Position numbers and translations under genes: made by a program. A DNA stretch of 16,207 nucleotides from an uncultured Lachnospiraceae bacterium (lineage in GTDB: Bacteria > Bacillota > Clostridia > Lachnospirales > Lachnospiraceae): contig CAJORC010000372.1 in the NCBI GenBank assembly GCA_905236615.1, positions 1 to 16,207 on the forward strand, given 5' to 3'. Shown here in pieces: positions 8,107 to 14,335 of this stretch. Every line of letters begins with the position of its first letter. Position 1 is the stretch's first letter. Below the pieces are notes generated by a model that was given only the letters and a program-made list of their open reading frames with translations, was not told where the DNA came from and searched no databases.

Positions 8107-8649
8107 TTAGCCTTTGAAATATCTGTCAAGCAGTCCCTTGAAAGCCTTGCCGTGTCTTGCCTCATCACGAGCCATCTCATGAACAGTATCATGAATAGCA
8201 TCAAGGTTAAGCTCCTTAGCTCTCTTTGCAAGGTCTGTCTTACCTGCGGTTGCACCGTTCTCAGCCTCAACACGCATCTGTAAGTTCTTCTTTGTCGAAT
8301 CAGTCAGAACCTCTCCAAGAAGCTCTGCAAACTTGGCAGCGTGCTCTGCCTCTTCCCATGCAGCTTTTGCATAATAATCACCAACTTCAGGATATCCTTC
8401 ACGATATGCCTGACGGCTCATTGCAAGATACATGCCTACTTCTGAACATTCGCCGTTGAAATTTGAGCGAAGGTCTTCAATTATGTCATCAGGAACACCT
8501 TTTGCAACGCCAACAACATGTTCAGCAGCCCATGTCAGATCATCGCCCTGCTGTGTGAACTTAGAAGCCGGAGCCTTACATGTAGGACAGCTTTCCGGTG
8601 GCTGATCGCCTTCATGAACATACCCGCATACCTGACATACCCATTTCAT
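8107..8649 (-). CDS. Reverse rubrerythrin (N-terminal rubredoxin, C-terminal diiron ferritin-like domain)
   Basis: A 180-residue cytoplasmic protein. The rubredoxin iron site is at the N-terminus (C5, C8, C21, C24; VCQVCGY and CPTC), followed by a ferritin-like four-helix domain, the opposite order to classical rubrerythrin. Likely diiron ligands are E67 ([14 protein letters not shown]), E100 and H103 (EEAEHAAK), E128 or E130 ([12 protein letters not shown]), and E163 and H166 ([12 protein letters not shown]). Reverse rubrerythrins in Clostridia reduce hydrogen peroxide and oxygen to water with electrons from NADH through rubredoxin reductases. This fits protection of the oxygen-sensitive hydrogenase and other iron-sulfur proteins, although that link is inferred only. 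A strong AGGAGGA at 8657-8663 precedes ATG. A good terminator follows, so it can form its own transcript. Confidence 0.95.
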   Translation of the reverse strand: MKWVCQVCGYVHEGDQPPESCPTCKAPASKFTQQGDDLTWAAEHVVGVAKGVPDDIIEDLRSNFNGECSEVGMYLAMSRQAYREGYPEVGDYYAKAAWEEAEHAAKFAELLGEVLTDSTKKNLQMRVEAENGATAGKTDLAKRAKELNLDAIHDTVHEMARDEARHGKAFKGLLDRYFKG

Positions 8650-8700
8650 ATAAATTTCCTCCTATTTTTTACAATAGTTTCTTAGAACCATTCCTCTCTC

Positions 8701-8729
8701 ATTCTAACAAATTAAACGAACAATTAAAA
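8701..8729 (-). promoter_or_regulatory. Possible promoter of the rubrerythrin gene
   Basis: On the minus strand TGTTAGAAT gives an extended -10 (TAGAAT at 8706-8701 with TG one base upstream). The -35 at 17-base spacing is only a weak TTTTAA (8729-8724). The predicted leader is about 45 bases and contains the ribosome-binding site. No convincing PerR box was seen. The remaining gap 8730-8840 holds no gene and no clear terminator for the upstream gene. Confidence 0.35.
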
Positions 8730-8840
8730 CGATTTTAAGTGAAATTCATAAATAATTAACAAATACCGGATTGTCGAAAAATCAATGGTTTGTGCAAGTT
8801 CCCTTGTATCCGGATAAGGTGTATGGATATTCAGCCCGGA

Positions 8841-9953
8841 TCAAAGATTAAAATTTCTAAGCTCCGAATAAACTGCCGAAACCGGCAATCCCACTATATT
8901 GAAATAATCACCTTCTATCGAGCTTATATGCTTCATAAAGGAAGTCTGTATACCATAAGCTCCGGCTTTATCCATTCCCTCTCCCGAAGAAATATAACTC
9001 TCTATTTCTTCATCATTTATATCTCTTACATGTACCGATGTTTTTTCGGAAAAAGTCTTTGTAAAGGTCTTTCCGTCGATATTAACATATAAGCTTACTC
9101 CGCTGAATACCTGATGTTCTCCTCCCGAGATCGCCTTAAGTATCCTCTTTGCATCTTCACGATCATAAGGCTTTCCAAAGATAACCCCGTCTTTTGAAAC
9201 AACCGTGTCGGCACCGATCACCGTAATGTTCCCGTCTTCGCTGTCCTTAATCCTTTCAAAAACTTCCTCTGCTTTTTTCCCCGAAAGAAATTCCACAAGC
9301 TTCTTAGGATCTTTCTCATCGGACGATTCATCAGCTTCAGAAGCTACTATCCTGTGCCTGATCCCGATCGATTTCAAAAGCTCCGTTCTCCTTGGAGAAG
9401 CTGACGCAAGGATTATTTCAGTATTTTTTATAAGATCTGCAGTTTCAGCTTTTTCACTTTCTTCTTTCCATTTAAGCGAATGTAATTCTCCCTTCGACTC
9501 AAGTCCCGGAAAACCATTCTGACGAAGTGCTTCATAGAGCACGACCGCAACCGAATTACAGAGATTTAATGATCTTTCATTCGGAAGCATTGGGATACGG
9601 ATACAGTGTTCTTCATTATTGACAAGTATCTCTTCCGGGATTCCCGCATCTTCCCTGCCGAACATTATGAAATCATCAGGTCCGAAAGCAACATCACTGT
9701 ATGACTGACGGGCTTTTGTCGTTGCATACCATATTGTAGCACCGGGATGTTTTGCGCAGAAATCTTCATAATTCATATATCTTGTAACATCCAGCCTGTC
9801 CCAGTAGTCCATTCCCGCTCTTTTTATATTCTTATCACTAAGGATAAAGCCGAAAGGTTCTATCAGATGCAGTGAACTTCCCGAGTCAACGCAGGTTCTT
9901 CCGATATTTCCCGTATTAAACGGTATTCTTGGTTCGTGTAAAATAATATTCAT
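8841..9953 (-). CDS. trmL-maf: Fused tRNA (cytidine/uridine-34)-2'-O-methyltransferase TrmL and Maf nucleotide pyrophosphatase
   Basis: A 370-residue single chain with two complete enzymes. Residues 1 to about 155 are TrmL (YibK), the SPOUT enzyme methylating the ribose of the wobble nucleotide in leucine tRNAs. Motifs: PRIPFNTGNIGRTC (8-21), FGREDAGIP (98-106), and IRIPM with ERSLNLCNSVAV (118-137). A charged linker (about 155-178) leads to Maf at 179-370: ASASPRR (183-189), GADTVV with D249 (247-252), GKPYD (260-264), DKAGAYGIQ (328-336) and GDYFNIVGLP (348-357). The Q in the last-but-one motif is like B. subtilis Maf and E. coli YhdE, which hydrolyse dTTP/UTP and modified nucleotides, rather than YceF. 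The start is MNIILHEP at 9953, with AAGGA about 10 bases ahead; a longer frame to 10013 overlaps dus and lacks support. It lies 19 bases after dus, so the two are likely one transcript. Confidence 0.92.
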   Translation of the reverse strand: MNIILHEPRIPFNTGNIGRTCVDSGSSLHLIEPFGFILSDKNIKRAGMDYWDRLDVTRYMNYEDFCAKHPGATIWYATTKARQSYSDVAFGPDDFIMFGREDAGIPEEILVNNEEHCIRIPMLPNERSLNLCNSVAVVLYEALRQNGFPGLESKGELHSLKWKEESEKAETADLIKNTEIILASASPRRTELLKSIGIRHRIVASEADESSDEKDPKKLVEFLSGKKAEEVFERIKDSEDGNITVIGADTVVSKDGVIFGKPYDREDAKRILKAISGGEHQVFSGVSLYVNIDGKTFTKTFSEKTSVHVRDINDEEIESYISSGEGMDKAGAYGIQTSFMKHISSIEGDYFNIVGLPVSAVYSELRNFNL

Positions 9954-9972
9954 AATGATCAAGTCCTTCTGT

Positions 9973-10890
9973 TTAATGTATCTGCATGACCGCACTTTCA
10001 AGCTGTGCGGCATTAGTCGCCTTTTTTATAAGTTTTGCATTCTTCGGATTTTCCCCAAAACTCTGCAGAAGATAAAACCATATTCCCTTCATTCTGTTCA
10101 CGGCAGCATGTTCACTTCCAAATTCTTCCAAATAGTTATTGAACAATTCCCTGCCGAATTTCTTTATTTTTCCATGATCAGCCTTTGCTTTTCCTTCTGC
10201 CTTTTCAGCAAGATAAGGATCAGCGATAAGTCCTCTTCCGATCATGATCTTAGTTATTTCAGGATATCTTTCTTTTATCCTTTCGATATCTTCGATAGTT
10301 TTTATATCACCGTTATAGATAAGCTTTGAGCTAAAAATCTCATACGCCCTGTCAAATGCCGAAAGATGTACATTTCCCCGGTACTGTTCCTTCATCAGTC
10401 TCGGATGGATAATAAGCTCCGATATCGGAAATTTTTTATATATATCAGCTATTCTTTCCCATTCCTCTTCGTAAGCAACACCTATACGTGTCTTTACAGA
10501 GATCTTATAGTCTGCTTTTCTGAATATCTCATCAAGAAAGCTTTCAAGTTCATCCGGATATTTCAGGAATCCCGAACCTTTCCCCTTTGCCGTGACTGTC
10601 CCCGACGGACAGCCAAGATTCAGGTTGATGGTCTCAAATCCCATTTCATGAAGCTTCTCTGCTGCCGCGCTAAAATCCTCAGCATTATTTGTAAGCAACT
10701 GAGGAATCAGCTCCATTCCGGGATTATTCTCCTGCTTAACTTCTCTTAATTCCTTTGGGGCAATGACTCTTTTGGGAGCAGGTGTGAGAAAAGGCGTATA
10801 AAAGCGTGAAACACCTTTGAAATACTCATTGAACGTTTTTCTGAATATGTAATCCGTAACGCCCTCCATCGGGGCAAAATCTATTTCCAT
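9973..10890 (-). CDS. dus: tRNA-dihydrouridine synthase
   Basis: A 305-residue FMN-dependent TIM-barrel enzyme reducing uridine to dihydrouridine in tRNA D-loops with NADPH. Motifs: APMEGVTD (6-13) at the FMN-binding start of the barrel; NLGCPSGTV (91-99) with catalytic C94 followed by KGKGSGFL; SVKTRIG in the next strand; IIHPR; YNGD; and GRGLIADPYL for FMN phosphate binding near the C-terminal third. The C-terminal helical domain (about 235-305) is shorter than in long DusB proteins. GGAG ends 6 bases before ATG 10890. It is the first gene of a minus-strand group, followed at 19 bases by trmL-maf. The gap upstream (10891-10996) shows no promoter I would defend. The exact D position modified is not assignable. 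Confidence 0.93.
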   Translation of the reverse strand: MEIDFAPMEGVTDYIFRKTFNEYFKGVSRFYTPFLTPAPKRVIAPKELREVKQENNPGMELIPQLLTNNAEDFSAAAEKLHEMGFETINLNLGCPSGTVTAKGKGSGFLKYPDELESFLDEIFRKADYKISVKTRIGVAYEEEWERIADIYKKFPISELIIHPRLMKEQYRGNVHLSAFDRAYEIFSSKLIYNGDIKTIEDIERIKERYPEITKIMIGRGLIADPYLAEKAEGKAKADHGKIKKFGRELFNNYLEEFGSEHAAVNRMKGIWFYLLQSFGENPKNAKLIKKATNAAQLESAVMQIH

Positions 10891-10996
10891 AAATAACTCC
10901 GTTTAATAAACAAATGACACACCGTTCAAGTTTATCATAATTCCGGGAATATTGTCTATATAAAGCGGAACAAGTGGACGGTTCCTATGTTCCACC

Positions 10997-11034
10997 AAAA
11001 AAAGAAAGCCTCCATTCTTTAGAATGAAGACTTT
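10997..11034 (-). terminator. Strong rho-independent terminator of the flavin-reductase operon
   Basis: On the minus strand a 13-base-pair stem (11034-11022 with 11017-11005, two G-U pairs) closes on a TAAA loop and is followed by C and seven T (11003-10997). It lies 16 bases beyond the stop of the large flavoprotein lipoprotein. Confidence 0.92.
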
Positions 11035-11049
11035 CCCTAAAAATCTTAA

Positions 11050-13707
11050 TTATTTGTTGTCTGCATCGATCGAGTTAGCAGCTGTACGTCCGCTTACATA
11101 GATTTCTACGATAGCATTTCCGCCAAGTCTGTTACCGCCGTGGATACCGCCTGTAACCTCGCCTGCTGCATAAAGTCCTGTTATAACAGAACCGTCCTCT
11201 TTAAGAACGTGTCTTTCGGTATCGATCTTCAGACCACCCATTGTATGGTGAGTTGAAGGAGCCATTACACGGATTCGAAGCGGTACATCATCAAGCTTGT
11301 AAGTAGAAGCATCATACTTGCCCTTGCTGTCTTTCTCAGCTGTTCCGATAAGTGTTGAAGCACCTGTCTTCGGTACAGCAAGCTTGCTCATTGTATCATC
11401 AAGGAATGCCTTGTCATACTCTTCGATCTCAGCCTTAACTGTTGCTGCATCTGTCTCAACCCATCCAAGCTCTTTGAAGAGGTCATCGAGCTTGTCAACA
11501 GTTCTTACATACTGACGCATCTCAACATCATCATTGTTGAATACTACGTTTCCGTCTGCATCTCTTGTTGCATAAGCATAAGGCCAGATTGCTGACTCTG
11601 CATTTGAGATTTCAAGGAATACACCCTGAGTTCCGTTAACTTCAGCACCGTTTCTGAACTCGCCAAGTGAAAGAACGTCTCTTTCAGAGGTCTCGTTTAC
11701 GAAACGCTTACCAGTCTTAGGATTGATGTATATGCATGGTGCACCTGAACCAAATGCAAGGTCTCCGTTGTCAACCCAAGAAATAGGCATCATCTGTGTC
11801 CAGCCTTCGCCTGTAACAGCTGCGTCAACAGCTTCACCCATCTTTATACCGTCGCCCATAAGGCTTCCTCTGTTGGTAGACTCAGTCTTATCGTTGATGT
11901 AGCTGGGCTCCCAGTAAAGGTTTGTCTGCTGAACCATATCGATGTTGTTTGCATAACCACCGGTTGCAATTACAACACCCTTCTTTGCTGTAACTTCAAC
12001 TTCCGTGCCGTCATATTTAACAGCCTTAACGCCTGTTACGCGGCTTCCGTCGCTTATAAGCTCTTTAGCGGTTGTTCTGAGCATGATCTCGCCGCCCTTA
12101 TCTTCAACGGTCTTCTTAACAGGTACGAAGTAAGCACCCCAGTTTCCTGATGTACCGTCATCTACCTTGCCGTCGCCGTCCAAATCAGCACCGAGCTGCA
12201 TGTTTTCTCTGTACCAGAGAGCTCCGATAAGTGTAAGCTGCTTTGACTCATCAAAGAGTGCGCCCTGATCTTCCAGCCACTCTTTAAGTCCCTGACCGTC
12301 TTCAACAACCTGCTTAACAAGATCTACATCACCATAAATCCACTGTTTTCCGTCTGAACTCTGACGAAGTCCGCCGTAGTAGGTCTGGAACTCATGAAGC
12401 TCAAGTGTTGAGAACAGTGTAAGGTCTTCCTCATTTGCACCGGCTTTGATCTTCTTGTCAGCCCACTCAAGATAAGGCTTAATCTGAGACTTAAGAGTCT
12501 TCAGGATAGGAAGATAATCTTTGTGAACACCGGCTTTTGAAAGGTCTTCGATATCACCTGCAACATATTCATGGTCATCGAAATACTTCTCATTGAATTC
12601 ATCTTCTGACCACTCGGAAATTGTTCTTAATATATCAAGATTTCCTTTTGCCTGGTTTGTAACCTTGTCATATTCTTCGCCTGTTCTTTCGTATTTGCCC
12701 TTTGTAGCATCGGGATCCTTCTCATCCCATACAAGATAAGGCATTACGCTCTGGTACTGTCCGCCGGATGCAAGTGTATTACCACCGATCTCAGCGTTTT
12801 CCTCGATTACAAGAACCTTATCACCGTTCTGTGCTGCCTGGGCTGCTGCTGCCATTCCGGCACCGCCTGCTCCGACAACGATTACGTCATATTCGCCTGT
12901 AACCTTTTCGCCTGCTTCATGCTTAACTGTATTCTTCTTGAAAGCATCAAGGTCTGAACATCCTGCCTGCTCAGCTGCGTCATTAAGAGCTGCTCTTACA
13001 GCTGCAGAGGTGAATGTTGCTCCTGAAATGGCATCCACGCCTGAACCTGTTGCTTCTTTTGCATCAGCAAACATAAGGTCATAAGCAATATCACCGATAT
13101 GTGCTGTCTCTTTGCTTGTTTTTACTTCTATCTTGTCGATAGCTGAGTCTGTAAAAGTAACATCAAGTTCTACCGGACCGTTATAACCGTTTGCTTTACC
13201 TGTATAAGTTCCTGCTGTAAATGTAACGTCCTTATTCTCAACCGGTGCTGACTCGCCGCCTGCGCTTGCTGCTGAAGTATCTGCTCCGCTTGACTCGATG
13301 GCTGCTTTTACGGCTTCCTTTATCGCATCAGATGTGATAGTTGCACCGCTGATTGCATCTACATTAAATGACTGTGCAGCAACAATTGCCTTCGGAATTT
13401 CTTCAATTGCGGGATCTGATATTCCCTCAGTCTCCTGATGCTCAGTAACAGTAACGGATTTGATAGAGTCTTCTGTAAGCTCAACCTCAACAGTAACCGT
13501 ACCGTTTTTTCCTTCAGCAGAACCGGTATATTTACCGGGTGTATAGCTTCCGCCTGCTGCAGTCGTTGCTGCTGTTGTTGCGCTTTCTGTTGCACTTTCG
13601 GTAGCTGCTCCGCTTGAGCCGCTTCCTCCGGTTGCTCCACAGCCTGCGATCAATGACATCATCATTGTGCAGGTGATTCCTACGGAAAGAATCTTCTTTA
13701 ACTTCAT
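11050..13707 (-). CDS. Exported lipoprotein flavoreductase: two FMN-binding domains plus fumarate/urocanate-reductase-type FAD domain
   Basis: 885 residues. A type II signal peptide ends at IAGC with lipidated C23, so the protein is predicted to be anchored outside the membrane. A Ser/Thr/Ala-rich linker (24-54) follows. FMN_bind domain 1 spans about 56-140, with flavinylation motif DAISGAT (117-123). Domain 2 spans about 163-250, with DAISGAT (225-231). T123 and T231 are the expected ApbE attachment sites. The FAD_binding_2 domain begins with VIVVGAGGAG (275-284). It keeps residues typical of the fumarate-reductase superfamily: R676 in GKRFVNETSERD, HHTMGG (820-825) and GGNRLGGN (857-864), so it is probably catalytic. 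An EF-hand-like loop sits at 508-517. Family relatives reduce fumarate, urocanate, cinnamates or similar enoates in anaerobic respiration; the substrate here is unknown. GGAGGG is 7 bases ahead of ATG. It is 27 bases downstream of the small FMN lipoprotein, in one operon. Confidence 0.92.
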   Translation of the reverse strand: MKLKKILSVGITCTMMMSLIAGCGATGGSGSSGAATESATESATTAATTAAGGSYTPGKYTGSAEGKNGTVTVEVELTEDSIKSVTVTEHQETEGISDPAIEEIPKAIVAAQSFNVDAISGATITSDAIKEAVKAAIESSGADTSAASAGGESAPVENKDVTFTAGTYTGKANGYNGPVELDVTFTDSAIDKIEVKTSKETAHIGDIAYDLMFADAKEATGSGVDAISGATFTSAAVRAALNDAAEQAGCSDLDAFKKNTVKHEAGEKVTGEYDVIVVGAGGAGMAAAAQAAQNGDKVLVIEENAEIGGNTLASGGQYQSVMPYLVWDEKDPDATKGKYERTGEEYDKVTNQAKGNLDILRTISEWSEDEFNEKYFDDHEYVAGDIEDLSKAGVHKDYLPILKTLKSQIKPYLEWADKKIKAGANEEDLTLFSTLELHEFQTYYGGLRQSSDGKQWIYGDVDLVKQVVEDGQGLKEWLEDQGALFDESKQLTLIGALWYRENMQLGADLDGDGKVDDGTSGNWGAYFVPVKKTVEDKGGEIMLRTTAKELISDGSRVTGVKAVKYDGTEVEVTAKKGVVIATGGYANNIDMVQQTNLYWEPSYINDKTESTNRGSLMGDGIKMGEAVDAAVTGEGWTQMMPISWVDNGDLAFGSGAPCIYINPKTGKRFVNETSERDVLSLGEFRNGAEVNGTQGVFLEISNAESAIWPYAYATRDADGNVVFNNDDVEMRQYVRTVDKLDDLFKELGWVETDAATVKAEIEEYDKAFLDDTMSKLAVPKTGASTLIGTAEKDSKGKYDASTYKLDDVPLRIRVMAPSTHHTMGGLKIDTERHVLKEDGSVITGLYAAGEVTGGIHGGNRLGGNAIVEIYVSGRTAANSIDADNK

Positions 13708-13995
13708 AAACCTTCCCTCCTCAGCATTTATTAATTATTTACTGCTTGCTATAGCAGCTTTTACCGCTTCTTTTATAGCATCAGATGTAACCGTTGCACC
13801 GCTTACCGCATCAACATCAGCAGACTGCTTCTCAACGATTGCCTTCGGGATCTGCTCGATCGCAGGATCTGCAATTCCCTCGGTCTCCTGATGATCCGTT
13901 ACCGTTACAGATTTTATAGAATCTTCTGTAAGTTCAACCTCAACAGTGACCGCTCCGTTTTTTCCATCAGCAGAACCAGTATACTTGCCGGCTTT
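13288..13995 (-). repeat. Tandem duplication of an FMN-binding domain coding segment (copies 13741-13995 and 13288-13542)
   Basis: The two 85-codon copies encode proteins that differ at 14 positions by hand alignment and share the block GKNG-x-VTVEVELTEDSIKSVTVT without a gap. Many synonymous codons have diverged, so the duplication is not very recent and the protein sequence appears to be under selection. The second FMN domain of the large protein (about 163-250) is much more divergent and is not part of this pair. Confidence 0.88.
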
Positions 13996-14097
13996 GTAAC
14001 TTCCTCCTGCCGAACTTCCGGAACCGCCGCAGGCTGTCATCAGCGACATCATCACTGCACAGACGATACCAACGGAAATAATACTTTTCAATCTCAT
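13735..14097 (-). CDS. Small FMN-binding lipoprotein
   Basis: 120 residues: a signal peptide with lipobox MTAC (C23), a short Gly/Ser linker, then a single FMN_bind domain (about 35-119) carrying flavinylation motif DAVSGAT (96-102), with T102 as the expected site for covalent FMN attachment by ApbE. It is a close relative of the first FMN domain of the downstream 885-residue lipoprotein (71 of 85 positions identical by hand alignment). It is therefore likely a dedicated extracytoplasmic electron carrier passing electrons from a membrane flavoprotein to the reductase (inferred). The start is ATG 14097 (MRLKSIIS) because AAAAGGAGGA (14105-14114) lies just ahead; a frame extending to 14142 begins at or near the predicted transcription start and is rejected. 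It is the first gene of the operon. Confidence 0.9.
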   Translation of the reverse strand: MRLKSIISVGIVCAVMMSLMTACGGSGSSAGGSYKAGKYTGSADGKNGAVTVEVELTEDSIKSVTVTDHQETEGIADPAIEQIPKAIVEKQSADVDAVSGATVTSDAIKEAVKAAIASSK

Positions 14098-14110
14098 AAA
14101 ACCATCCTCC

Positions 14111-14128
14111 TTTTGTAGCGTTACAAAA
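14111..14128. promoter_or_regulatory. Palindrome in the leader of the FMN-lipoprotein operon
   Basis: TTTTGTA (14111-14117) and TACAAAA (14122-14128) form perfect 7-base arms around GCGT. Relative to the predicted start near 14141 it occupies about +14 to +31, and its proximal arm touches the A-run of the ribosome-binding site AAAAGGAGGA (14105-14114). It could be a repressor operator or an RNA hairpin next to the ribosome-binding site. The regulator is unknown. Confidence 0.5.
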
Positions 14129-14147
14129 ATAACAAACTCCAATCTCC

Positions 14148-14176
14148 ATGATACTAAAAGTTACGGTTACTGTCAA
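14148..14176 (-). promoter_or_regulatory. Near-consensus sigma-A promoter of the FMN-lipoprotein/reductase operon
   Basis: On the minus strand, consensus TTGACA (14176-14171), a 17-base spacer and TATCAT (14153-14148). A-rich sequence upstream of the -35 (AAAAAATATAGTTATA) could act as an UP element. The spacer holds a GTTAC direct repeat (14160-14170). The predicted start is near 14141, leaving a leader of about 44 bases. Confidence 0.78.
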
Positions 14177-14265
14177 TATAACTATATTTTTTAGAATAAT
14201 TATCAAATATTTGTATATTTTTTTAACTGTTTAAACTATTTTAAATACAAGTCAGAATATCTTTT

Positions 14266-14277
14266 GTGAATTTTCAC
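14266..14277. promoter_or_regulatory. Short palindrome GTGAA-TT-TTCAC between divergent promoters, possible operator
   Basis: A perfect 5-base inverted repeat with a 2-base centre lies 23 bases upstream of the candidate -35 of the SGNH hydrolase gene and about 90 bases upstream of the divergent operon's promoter. It is short and could be chance. Otherwise 14177-14300 is AT-rich with no gene seen. Confidence 0.25.
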
Positions 14278-14300
14278 GCTGCCCTGCTTCTTTCAGGCTA

Positions 14301-14329
14301 TTTACTTAAATCTGCCGGAGTTCTATAAT
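14301..14329 (+). promoter_or_regulatory. Promoter candidate for the SGNH hydrolase gene, abutting its start codon
   Basis: TTTACT (14301-14306), a 17-base spacer and a perfect TATAAT (14324-14329). The expected transcription start, about 7 bases after the -10, falls on or next to the ATG at 14336, which would make the mRNA leaderless. Confidence 0.5.
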
Positions 14330-14335
14330 AATGGA

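Noticed and set aside
8650..8840. Possible small gene or terminator in the gap between trmL-maf and rubrerythrin
   Set aside because: No frame with a ribosome-binding site was found. The best inverted repeat (ATCCGG with CCGGAT, about 20-base loop) has no T-run.
9954..10013. Longer TrmL-Maf start overlapping the end of dus
   Set aside because: TrmL proteins start at the M-N-I-I-L-H-E-P type motif, and a ribosome-binding site lies just ahead of 9953. The extension would overlap dus by 41 bases.
13560..13630. Short tandem-like triplet repeats around GTTGCTGCTGTTGTTGC
   Set aside because: These encode the Ser/Thr/Ala-rich spacer after the lipobox. The repetition follows from low-complexity protein sequence and is not a separate DNA element.
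13310..13640. Overlapping 93-residue minus-strand frame rich in Gln and Leu, inside the reductase gene
   Set aside because: It is a frame-shifted shadow of the Ala/Thr/Ser-rich linker and FMN domain. The GCT/GTT-like repeats make spurious Q and L runs.
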